In this document: positions 1 to 5,352 of the stretch, in pieces | Position numbering within the stretch: the first letter of the stretch is position 1 | Layout of the letters: the number at the start of each line of letters is the position of its first letter | From: Candidatus Berkelbacteria bacterium | GTDB taxonomy: Bacteria; Patescibacteriota; UBA1384; CAILIB01 | Length of the DNA: 5,352 bases | Direction of reading: 5' to 3' | Assembly (NCBI GenBank): GCA_020058355.1 | Contig: JAGVEG010000083.1 | Coordinates: 1 to 5,352, forward strand | Made by a program: the position numbers and the translations under genes | Notes under the pieces: generated by a model | The model's database searches: none | The model's input: only the letters and a program-made list of their open reading frames with translations | What the model was told of the DNA's origin: nothing

Positions 1-3000
1 AGAAGGCCCGCGCCACCGCGAAGCAATGCAAGATCAAGAGCAATGCTCGTGGTACCACTTGGATTTGTCGTCACCACAAAAGCTGGGTTAACCCCAGGAT
101 AGAGTGTTTGGGTGCCTGAAGGCATACCTGCCGTAATGGCGGCGGCATTCCATGTATATGAAACACTCTGAAGTGCTTGGTCGGCACTCAGTACATCGGT
201 GAATGTCGCCGGAGAAGCACTCACTCCAGAATCATTAACTACTAGGTTGCTCCAGGTAAACGACTCACCAACAGCCACAAAGTCAGTTGATGCCGTCTTA
301 TCGATAGAAAGTCCCGGCTCGGCAATAACCGTGGTAGTAACTGTATTGCCGACCGCCAAAAGAAGTCGATCAGCAGTGATCGCCAAGGTAGCACTAATAA
401 CATCTCCCGATGAAGAGCCTGTAGTACCTGCTGCATAGCCGTTATCGTCATTGACCACACTCATCAAAAATGCACCACTTGCATTCGTGGTAAGGATGCC
501 CGAGTTACCCACCTTAACCGCAATATAGATTGGACTCATACCACTTGGCGGCGTCCATACCCCAGAAGCATTGGTACCAAGGGTGAAGTATGAAGCAATA
601 TCACTACTTGTTATCGTTGCTGAAGGACTAATCACCGCACTCAGTGGAGGCACCTGATCAGAGAAATATACCTGACATGTAGAACAGTTAAGAGCAGATT
701 GACCCGTCACATCTGACCCTATCGTTCGAACGTCCACAAGCCGCGTACGGGAGGGAATCGTACCAATAACATAACTGTTCTCTGAGGCAGCGGCACCTAC
801 GTTTTGATAAGTTGCGCGGTAGTGAATGCTTGACGTAGGGAGGATTGCTGACTCAAATCGACTTGTCACCACGGTAAGGTCAGCAGCAGATATCACTTCA
901 GTACTCATTGCAGCTATTGCTGTAATTGCGGCACAGGACTGATCATCGGTAGCGGCTACACTCATTTCAACACGGGCAGACTCAGAGTCAGTTGCCCCAG
1001 TTGCAGCACGGTAGCTTGCTGTAATCGTCTTTGAAGCACCAACACCAATAGCGCCTAGATTTACGGTGATTTTTTGCTGACTCGCCACCTGTGAGTAATC
1101 AGCGCTTCCTCCTGAGAGTGAGAGAATTTCAAAGTAACCAGTACCACCACCTGGAAGTGGGAGTGAGGGAAGTGGAAGAGTAACCACGGCATTCTGAGCA
1201 GCGTCATTTCCCTTATTGGTAACAGTGTATGTATAGGTTGCCGTACCGTTCGCGATAACAGCAGTTGTGCCACTTACTATAGACTCAAGCCTTGCTAATG
1301 ATGGCGCGTAGTGGGTGATCTCAGTATCAGTCAGGAGTGCCCCAGGAATTGTACTGCTCCAGCTAGCATCATCATTGGTGATACTAGTATTGGTGCGCCA
1401 TGCACCAAGAACACCAACATTACTAAAACTTCCCTCGGTACAACTTGGTGCCCACTGGTTAAGAGTTACATAGACAGAAAGATCCGTACTCGAAGGACGG
1501 TTTTCACAGCTTGTACCTGGCCCTGAGGGAAAGTATGAACTCGCAAGACAAGGATAGCTCGCCGCGACCCAAGTAGTACCCGACGCTGGCTTAATAGTCA
1601 CCCACTGCCCCACTCCGGTTAGGGGTGTACCTAGAATTGGATCAAGATCAGGTGGGTTATTCGTGGCATTTCCTACTCCCCCCGTATGATAGTAGAGTGT
1701 TGCACCAGATCCAGACGCTGCTGAGAGCGCAACAAGCGTAGTATTTGTTGGCAACTTATCAGCAATCGTTACATTACTGCGCGCAAAGACATCGGCATTT
1801 ACCGCTCGCAGAACATATCCGTAGGTTTCACCCGCTGATTGTTTGTAGTCGCTCAAATATGGGGGGTAGTTATCATTAAAACCATTCCCGTTTACTGAGG
1901 TATTTCCTGCAACGATATCACCCTTGAAGATGTTAATACTTCCCGCAGGAAGGGAACCGACGGTCTGAATAGTAACTGAATCAGAGATTACAGAAATATT
2001 ATCCCCATCAAGACTTGCCGTATTAGGTAGTGTAAGACCCGTTGGACAACCCGTATAGTCAATAGTATAGGTGGCACGCTCAATCACGCCGCCAGCAACA
2101 GCTGCGGGTAGTGTCCAGTTAATAGTTTTCGTACCCGAGTTATATGTCGCCGGGGCCGTTGGTGTAATACGGGTAGCCACCGCCCCTGGAGCCACACCAC
2201 AACTTGCGACAAGAGTATCCACAATTGAAGAAATATTGTCAGACACAACACCATTGAAAAGGGGTTCTCTACCCGCTTCTCCTACTTCATTTTCTACTTC
2301 AATTTGATAGGTAACAGATGTTGCGTAAGGACTATAGAGATAGAGAGTGTCGTTCAGTGCAACCACACCGGCAATCGCCTCTTTCTCAAAAGTAATAGCC
2401 GGTGCTGAAGTAACGGTAACGTACTCAAACTGGCGACCAGCAAGACTAGTATTGCTATCGGAATTAACCTGAGAAGTAGATGGGGAATCAGCTGTTGCAC
2501 CACAATCAAGACGAACATTATTCTGCCAGCCATTAGACGTGAGGGCGACGTAACTTAGTGATTTAGTCGCACCCGCTGCTAGACTAGCAAAGTTCCAATA
2601 AACACTATTTGCCGGTACCGCAGTACCATTAACCGTAATTGCGCTTGCTGTGTACTGCCCACCCTGAGAAGAAGAAACATACGTGGGTGAAATAACCTGA
2701 CCATAGCTTCCTGTATAGTTAGTAACCCCCCCACCCGCCTGGGTGGGTAGCGGTGCATAGATCACTACACTACTATTGTTTACGTAGGAGTTTGCAAGAT
2801 TCAAAGAAACCTTATATCCCTTACCTGCAAGGATGGTTGTTGAGCAGGTGGCACTTACATTAAGCACTGGAAGAGGTGTCCAACTCGTAGTAAGTTCTCG
2901 AAGCACTGGAACGACTCCGGTTCCTGAGAGATCGACGCGGACACGAATACAACTTACACCCGAGCTGAGAGCTGCGAGTGAGATGGAGCCGACCCCATCA

Positions 3001-3437
3001 ACGGCCAGGTTCTGGAAACCGGCAATCGGGGCAGGAACCGGATCGCAGGTGTAGAGTGAGAAGGCAGCATCAGCAGTATTGGCAATCTGCAGGAAGGTTG
3101 CTCGAAGCGTAGTCCAACCATTCTGAGCGGCTGGTGTAATAGTATTGGTATAGAAAAAACCAGGGACGCCGGAAGCGATACTAACAGTACCCGCTGGGGC
3201 ATCATGCACGATATTGTTATTCAAAGCTCCTGGTGTTGCAACCCAACCAATGGCATCGGTGAAGGTTACTCGATTAAACCCAAGTGAGTCACTCTTGCTG
3301 ACTGCAGCGTCAACGATGGTTGAACTGAAGAGTGGCGCATAGGTACCGTCAATTACTCCCTGCACAATCCCAAGACCGCTGACCACAACAATACCGAGGG
3401 AAAGTAGACCAGACAGTAACGGGCGGAGAAGTTTCAT
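1..3437 (-). CDS. Large exported DUF11-type repeat surface protein (3' end beyond window)
   Basis: An open frame of 1145 codons starts at the ATG at 3437 and has no stop before the left edge, so the C-terminus is missing. An in-frame TAA at 3450-3452 lies just upstream, so this ATG is the first possible ATG start. Residues 2-5 are basic and about 7-27 are hydrophobic, indicating export by a signal peptide or an N-terminal anchor; no clear cleavage site is visible. Residues about 80-190 look like a beta-sandwich module. Five or six modules of DUF11-like character follow, beginning near residues 191, 347, 500, 714, 852 and 1043. The clearest are 'TYTYTVTNKGND' (733-744) and 'LSIDKTAS' (1043-1050). 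The protein has only 16 lysines and is rich in Ser, Thr, Ala, Gly and Asn, as secreted stalk or S-layer-like proteins often are. Its 12 cysteines (131, 163, 198, 312, 413, 464, 630, 644, 666, 835, 918, 921) are all predicted to lie outside the cytoplasm. A role in adhesion or cell-surface structure is inferred; an anchoring signal may lie in the missing C-terminus. Confidence 0.5.
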   Translation of the reverse strand, partial: MKLLRPLLSGLLSLGIVVVSGLGIVQGVIDGTYAPLFSSTIVDAAVSKSDSLGFNRVTFTDAIGWVATPGALNNNIVHDAPAGTVSIASGVPGFFYTNTITPAAQNGWTTLRATFLQIANTADAAFSLYTCDPVPAPIAGFQNLAVDGVGSISLAALSSGVSCIRVRVDLSGTGVVPVLRELTTSWTPLPVLNVSATCSTTILAGKGYKVSLNLANSYVNNSSVVIYAPLPTQAGGGVTNYTGSYGQVISPTYVSSSQGGQYTASAITVNGTAVPANSVYWNFASLAAGATKSLSYVALTSNGWQNNVRLDCGATADSPSTSQVNSDSNTSLAGRQFEYVTVTSAPAITFEKEAIAGVVALNDTLYLYSPYATSVTYQIEVENEVGEAGREPLFNGVVSDNISSIVDTLVASCGVAPGAVATRITPTAPATYNSGTKTINWTLPAAVAGGVIERATYTIDYTGCPTGLTLPNTASLDGDNISVISDSVTIQTVGSLPAGSINIFKGDIVAGNTSVNGNGFNDNYPPYLSDYKQSAGETYGYVLRAVNADVFARSNVTIADKLPTNTTLVALSAASGSGATLYYHTGGVGNATNNPPDLDPILGTPLTGVGQWVTIKPASGTTWVAASYPCLASSYFPSGPGTSCENRPSSTDLSVYVTLNQWAPSCTEGSFSNVGVLGAWRTNTSITNDDASWSSTIPGALLTDTEITHYAPSLARLESIVSGTTAVIANGTATYTYTVTNKGNDAAQNAVVTLPLPSLPLPGGGTGYFEILSLSGGSADYSQVASQQKITVNLGAIGVGASKTITASYRAATGATDSESARVEMSVAATDDQSCAAITAIAAMSTEVISAADLTVVTSRFESAILPTSSIHYRATYQNVGAAASENSYVIGTIPSRTRLVDVRTIGSDVTGQSALNCSTCQVYFSDQVPPLSAVISPSATITSSDIASYFTLGTNASGVWTPPSGMSPIYIAVKVGNSGILTTNASGAFLMSVVNDDNGYAAGTTGSSSGDVISATLAITADRLLLAVGNTVTTTVIAEPGLSIDKTASTDFVAVGESFTWSNLVVNDSGVSASPATFTDVLSADQALQSVSYTWNAAAITAGMPSGTQTLYPGVNPAFVVTTNPSGTTSIALDLALLRGGAGL
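675..686 (-). other. CxxC pair in surface protein
   Basis: Codons 918-921 of the surface protein read Cys-Ser-Thr-Cys, the only closely spaced CxxC in the visible part. In a predicted extracytoplasmic beta-rich protein, the simplest reading is a tight structural disulfide. The flanking sequence does not look like a thioredoxin fold, so a catalytic redox site is unlikely. Confidence 0.5.
1678..1683 (-). repeat. G6 homopolymer in surface gene coding strand
   Basis: Six consecutive C on the plus strand give G6 on the coding strand, within codons ACG GGG GGA. It is one of three G/C runs of six or more in the surface gene and a possible, though short, slippage site. The frame is intact here. Confidence 0.5.
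1861..1866 (-). repeat. C6 homopolymer in surface gene coding strand
   Basis: Six consecutive G on the plus strand give C6 on the coding strand, within codons TAC CCC CCA (Tyr-Pro-Pro, residues 524-526). The frame is intact. This is a short run and would be only a weak slippage site. Confidence 0.5.
2726..2732 (-). repeat. G7 homopolymer in surface gene coding strand
   Basis: Seven consecutive C on the plus strand give G7 on the coding strand, in the Gly-Gly-Gly-Val stretch around residues 235-238. Gaining or losing one base would shift the frame early and truncate the protein after roughly a fifth of its visible length. Phase-variable tracts are usually longer, so this is only a candidate contingency site. 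Confidence 0.5.
2730..2747 (-). repeat. GC-rich inverted repeat inside surface gene
   Basis: CCCACCC at 2730-2736 and GGGTGGG at 2741-2747 are perfect 7-base inverted repeats separated by four bases. They would form a strong short hairpin in DNA or mRNA and abut the G7 run. The sequence is fully coding (residues about 231-236), and no T-run follows on either strand, so it is not a typical intrinsic terminator. It may only reflect the Pro-Thr-Gln-Ala-Gly-Gly coding choice. Confidence 0.5.
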
Positions 3438-3448
3438 GCGAGAATAGA

Positions 3449-3454
3449 GTTATA
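3449..3454 (-). promoter_or_regulatory. Weak -10-like box before surface gene
   Basis: The minus strand reads TATAAC, a 5/6 match to the sigma70-type -10 consensus, ending 11 bases before the ATG at 3437. Transcription starting about seven bases downstream would leave an almost leaderless mRNA, in line with the absence of a properly spaced ribosome-binding site. No convincing -35 lies at 16-18 bases; TTGCTA occurs at a 22-base spacing. The call is tentative. Confidence 0.5.
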
Positions 3455-3470
3455 CACCTTATTAGTGTAT
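3452..3470. promoter_or_regulatory. Inverted repeat in gap upstream of surface gene
   Basis: ATACAC at 3452-3457 and GTGTAT at 3465-3470 form a perfect 6-base inverted repeat around a 7-base spacer. It overlaps the -10-like box and lies 14 bases upstream of the surface gene ATG. It could be an operator or a small 5' hairpin. It lacks the GC-rich stem and T-run of a terminator for the helicase gene. The stem is short, so chance is possible. Confidence 0.5.
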
Positions 3471-3504
3471 CTGAATTAGCAAGGCTGCACAGATCTTGAC
3501 GCGC

Positions 3505-4839
3505 TCAACTAGGCCATTCGTCACCCTGTAACGAAGCATCTCGTTGCGAAAGTATTTGTAGAAAGGTCTTTACACGAGAATCCATAATAATGTCTCTACG
3601 TTCTATCGGACTTAACAGAGTAATTCCCTCCAAAGTACGGCAGCGTGAGAGTGCTACATAGGCTTGCCCGTGAGCGAAAGCTCGGCCACCAAGATCAATT
3701 GCCACTTCATCAAATGTTTTCCCCTGTGCCTTGTGAATCGTCATCGCTTTTGCAAGCGTTAGTGGCATCTGGGTGTAGCTGCCGACCGTCTGGCGAGCCA
3801 ACTCACCAGACTCTTCATCAAAAACCGTTCGCGAAAGTTCCCACGTGTAGGACTCAACTTTGTAGCGCTTACCCGTATCGAGAACAATAGTTACAACCTC
3901 TTCAGAAATGGCTTCAACAGTTGCGAGGGTACCATTAATCCAGCGTCCCGAATTATCATTATTCGTAAGCATTACCCGAGCCCCTTCCTTGAGTGCAAGT
4001 TGGGCCTCTGCTGGCATCGAAGCAAGCTGCACATCTCCCGCATTTTTGGCAGCAAAATATCTGGGCAGTCCTGGAAGAGCATCGAGGTGCTGCTGATTGA
4101 GCTGTGCCGCCCGATCCTTTCTTCCTGTGAGTAATAGTGCGTGACTCCCCGGATCTGCTTGAGGCTGATACCGCGAAGCAAGGAGCGATAGATCGTCAGA
4201 CGTTACAGTATTGTTGCGAATATTATTGAGCAGTGAAAGAAAGTGCTGATCAGATTGTCGATACACCTCGGTCAATTCAATATAGGCAAAGCCACCCATG
4301 TCCTCACCAAGGAAGCTCTGCATGACTTCAGCATCAAAAAAGTAGGGGCTCCGGTACCGCTTTGAGTACTCAGCCGCCTCGTCGCTGCTAAGCACAGGAG
4401 GAAGCTGGTAGAGGTCCCCGATGAAAATCAGGCGAACCCCACCAAAAGCACGGCCACTAGCCCGTACGGCCCGCAAATAGACATCGATACAGTCAAGGAG
4501 ATCGGCTCGAACCATTGAAATCTCGTCAATGACCAGTGTATGGAGCTCGCGCATGAGCACCCGCTTCCGTGAAGACTTGGCTGCTTCTTTTGCTTCTTCT
4601 TTGGTGACTCCCGGCCGAAAACCAAAAAATGAATGAATTGTTTCGCCATCTACATTTACTGCGGCAACGCCAGTTGGCGCCACCACAACAAGTGACGGCC
4701 CCACCTCTTCACGAAAGAGCCTGAGCAAGGTTGATTTGCCCGTGCCTGCTTTTCCGGTTAAGAAAAGATGCTCCGACTTTTCGCGGAGATGTGTCAGTGC
4801 CCGTTGAAATTGACTGTTGATTTCTAGTTCCACCGCCAC
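3505..4839 (-). CDS. Pif1/RecD-like superfamily 1B DNA helicase
   Basis: This complete 444-residue ATP-dependent helicase is predicted to unwind DNA 5' to 3', as Pif1/RecD2-type enzymes do. The motifs appear in order: Walker A GKAGTGKST (29-37), motif Ia APTGVAA with TIHSFFGF (54-74), Walker B LVIDEISM (102-109), motif III GDLYQLPPV (141-149), motif IV EVYRQ (191-195), an NGT-containing segment typical of Pif1 relatives (about 285-310), motif V MTIHKAQGKTFD (366-377) and motif VI YVALSRCRTLEGI (394-406). The last two lie in a UvrD_C_2-like region. No extra N- or C-terminal domains are present, so this is a minimal form of the kind common in Patescibacteria. An in-frame TAG at 4843-4845 limits the start to GTG at 4839 or 4833. 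An AGGA at 4841-4844 is 7 bases from the 4833 GTG but only 1 base from the 4839 GTG, so 4833 (442 residues) may be the true start. It ends in TGA, 67 bases before the surface gene on the same strand. The family assignment is firm; the cellular role (replication fork, repair or recombination) is inferred. Confidence 0.5.
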   Translation of the reverse strand: MAVELEINSQFQRALTHLREKSEHLFLTGKAGTGKSTLLRLFREEVGPSLVVVAPTGVAAVNVDGETIHSFFGFRPGVTKEEAKEAAKSSRKRVLMRELHTLVIDEISMVRADLLDCIDVYLRAVRASGRAFGGVRLIFIGDLYQLPPVLSSDEAAEYSKRYRSPYFFDAEVMQSFLGEDMGGFAYIELTEVYRQSDQHFLSLLNNIRNNTVTSDDLSLLASRYQPQADPGSHALLLTGRKDRAAQLNQQHLDALPGLPRYFAAKNAGDVQLASMPAEAQLALKEGARVMLTNNDNSGRWINGTLATVEAISEEVVTIVLDTGKRYKVESYTWELSRTVFDEESGELARQTVGSYTQMPLTLAKAMTIHKAQGKTFDEVAIDLGGRAFAHGQAYVALSRCRTLEGITLLSPIERRDIIMDSRVKTFLQILSQRDASLQGDEWPS

Positions 4840-4928
4840 ATCCTAGCAGTGAAGCACTTCATGACCTAGCACTTCCTGAAATTAAGAAACAGGACTAGTA
4901 TGAGCGCGTTACATGTAAGACCACGTCA
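4840..4928. promoter_or_regulatory. Divergent intergenic region
   Basis: This 89-base gap separates the helicase gene (leftward) from the membrane protein gene (rightward), so it should contain promoters in both directions. On the plus strand TAGTAT (4896-4901) is a 4/6 match to a -10 box, but the sequence 17 bases upstream (TTCCTG) is a poor -35. No good promoter was found for the minus strand. AGCACTTC occurs twice in direct orientation (4853-4860 and 4868-4875), 15 bases apart. No Shine-Dalgarno precedes the ATG at 4929. Confidence 0.5.
4841..4844 (-). promoter_or_regulatory. Shine-Dalgarno-like AGGA of helicase gene
   Basis: AGGA on the minus strand is 7 bases before the GTG at 4833 and 1 base before the GTG at 4839. 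The spacing favours the inner GTG as initiator. It is the only reasonably placed ribosome-binding site seen for any of the four genes. Confidence 0.5.
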
Positions 4929-5267
4929 ATGGTACTTCTCAAGGAATTATTTGTTGTTCTGCACTTTCTTGGCATGGGTGCCTTGTTTGGTGGAGCCGTG
5001 GCAAACCTTACGAAGAAGTCGCAGGAAGTATCAAGTCTGGTGCTCTGGGGTGCCCGCGCGCAGCTGATTACCGGCCTCATTATCACCGGACTCGTTGAGG
5101 GAATAGGCGAAGATGAACTCGACATGTCAAAGATTGGTATCAAGCTATTGATCTCACTGACCATCGCTGCACTTGCTGAAATTGGTTCACGCAAAAAAGG
5201 AAGCCCATGGCTTACCTGGATCGTAGTTCTTACCGTAGTAAATGTCTGTGTTGCTGCCCTCCTCTAA
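4929..5267 (+). CDS. Unrecognised small four-helix membrane protein
   Basis: This 112-residue protein belongs to no family I can name with confidence. Four hydrophobic segments are visible, at about residues 5-26, 37-57, 69-86 and 94-112. The loop after segment 1 holds Lys29-Lys30 and the loop after segment 3 holds Arg88-Lys89-Lys90, while the loop between segments 2 and 3 is acidic (EGIGEDELD, 57-65). By the positive-inside rule both termini should face outward. Segment 1 contains His12 in 'LHFLGMGALFGG', a pattern seen in various small membrane proteins, some of which bind haem or metal; with a single histidine this is not evidence of such a role. There is one cysteine (107). The ATG at 4929 is the first start after an in-frame TAG at 4896-4898. 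The gene overlaps the following one by 26 bases, indicating a shared transcript. An antisense frame covers most of it, but the clean membrane topology supports the plus strand. Confidence 0.5.
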   Translation: MVLLKELFVVLHFLGMGALFGGAVANLTKKSQEVSSLVLWGARAQLITGLIITGLVEGIGEDELDMSKIGIKLLISLTIAALAEIGSRKKGSPWLTWIVVLTVVNVCVAALL

Positions 5268-5352
5268 GATTGCCCGCGTAGCTTTTGGGCTTGCCGCCCT
5301 TCAGGCAACGATCGCCATGCTCGGATCGCTGTATCTTAGCGAGATAGCAGGC
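5242..5352 (+). CDS. BdbC/DsbB-like disulfide bond formation protein, N-terminal fragment
   Basis: Thirty-seven codons are visible from the ATG at 5242 to the right edge, with no stop. A TAA stop is directly upstream in the same frame (5239-5241), so this is the first possible start. Residues about 11-34 form one hydrophobic helix ending in 'AMLGSLYLSEIAG' (25-37). The LGSLY-SE pattern closely resembles the end of helix 1 in BdbC/DsbB-type proteins, where the catalytic periplasm-facing CxxC follows within a few residues. That motif would lie just past the window edge. In this family the protein passes electrons from a thioredoxin-like partner (DsbA/BdbD) to quinone and so drives disulfide formation outside the cytoplasm. 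The 26-base overlap with the upstream membrane protein gene suggests translational coupling, consistent with no ribosome-binding site of its own. The assignment rests on a short fragment. Confidence 0.5.
   Translation, partial: MSVLLPSSKIARVAFGLAALQATIAMLGSLYLSEIAG

Noticed and set aside
675..686. Thioredoxin-type active site at CSTC
   Set aside because: The surrounding sequence lacks the WCxxC context and thioredoxin fold pattern and sits in a beta-rich surface module.
1153..1175. Direct repeat of GGAAGTGG about 15 bases apart
   Set aside because: It encodes the Pro-Leu-rich linker 'PLPSLPLPG' of the surface protein; two imperfect copies explained by residue repetition do not make a repeat array.
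2724..2748. Possible G-quadruplex on the coding strand
   Set aside because: The G-runs are too few and unevenly spaced to form four clean tracts, so this reduces to the G7 run plus hairpin already listed.
199..3205. Several 60-85 codon frames on both strands within the surface gene region
   Set aside because: All are overlapped by the continuous 1145-codon minus-strand frame, and their translations show no domain or signal features.
3471..3510. Intrinsic terminator after the helicase gene
   Set aside because: No GC-rich stem followed by a T-run is present on the minus strand, so read-through into the surface gene remains possible.
3645..4649. Short frames on both strands within the helicase gene
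   Set aside because: They overlap helicase motifs encoded in the main frame and give no recognisable product.
4895..5194. 99-codon minus-strand frame opposite the small membrane protein gene
   Set aside because: It is antisense to a frame with four clean hydrophobic segments and correct charge distribution. Its own product is a serine/proline-rich mixture without recognisable pattern.

Overview
The window looks like a bacterial chromosome fragment of moderate GC. It carries two genes on the minus strand and, across a short divergent gap, two on the plus strand. There are no tRNA, rRNA, CRISPR or insertion-sequence signals. The likely source is a member of the Candidate Phyla Radiation (Patescibacteria; Saccharibacteria would fit). 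This is an inference from the combination of a very large DUF11-type surface protein, a compact Pif1/RecD-like helicase, a BdbC/DsbB-type membrane oxidase and starts that mostly lack a Shine-Dalgarno sequence. TGA acts as a stop: it ends the helicase and never occurs in frame across 1145 codons of the surface gene. This argues against the lineages that read UGA as glycine.

Region 1-3437 (minus) is one uninterrupted reading frame that runs off the left edge. It encodes the first 1145 residues of an exported, lysine-poor, Ser/Thr/Asn/Gly-rich protein built of serial beta-sandwich-like modules, several with a DUF11-like pattern. It holds 12 cysteines, all beyond the N-terminal hydrophobic segment. 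Region 3438-3504 is a short gap with an inverted repeat and a weak -10-like box but no usable ribosome-binding site for the surface gene. Region 3505-4839 (minus) is a complete superfamily 1B helicase with all the expected motifs, starting at GTG.

Region 4840-4928 is the divergent gap. Region 4929-5267 (plus) encodes an unrecognised 112-residue protein with four predicted membrane segments. It overlaps by 26 bases the start of a second plus-strand gene (5242 to the right edge), whose 37 visible residues resemble the first membrane helix of BdbC/DsbB disulfide-bond formation proteins.

A functional link is plausible but not proven: the plus-strand pair may supply an oxidative folding step at the membrane, and the neighbouring cysteine-containing surface protein would be a natural client. 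The helicase is probably a housekeeping DNA-maintenance enzyme unrelated to the surface genes, although it lies just upstream of the surface gene on the same strand and could be co-transcribed with it.
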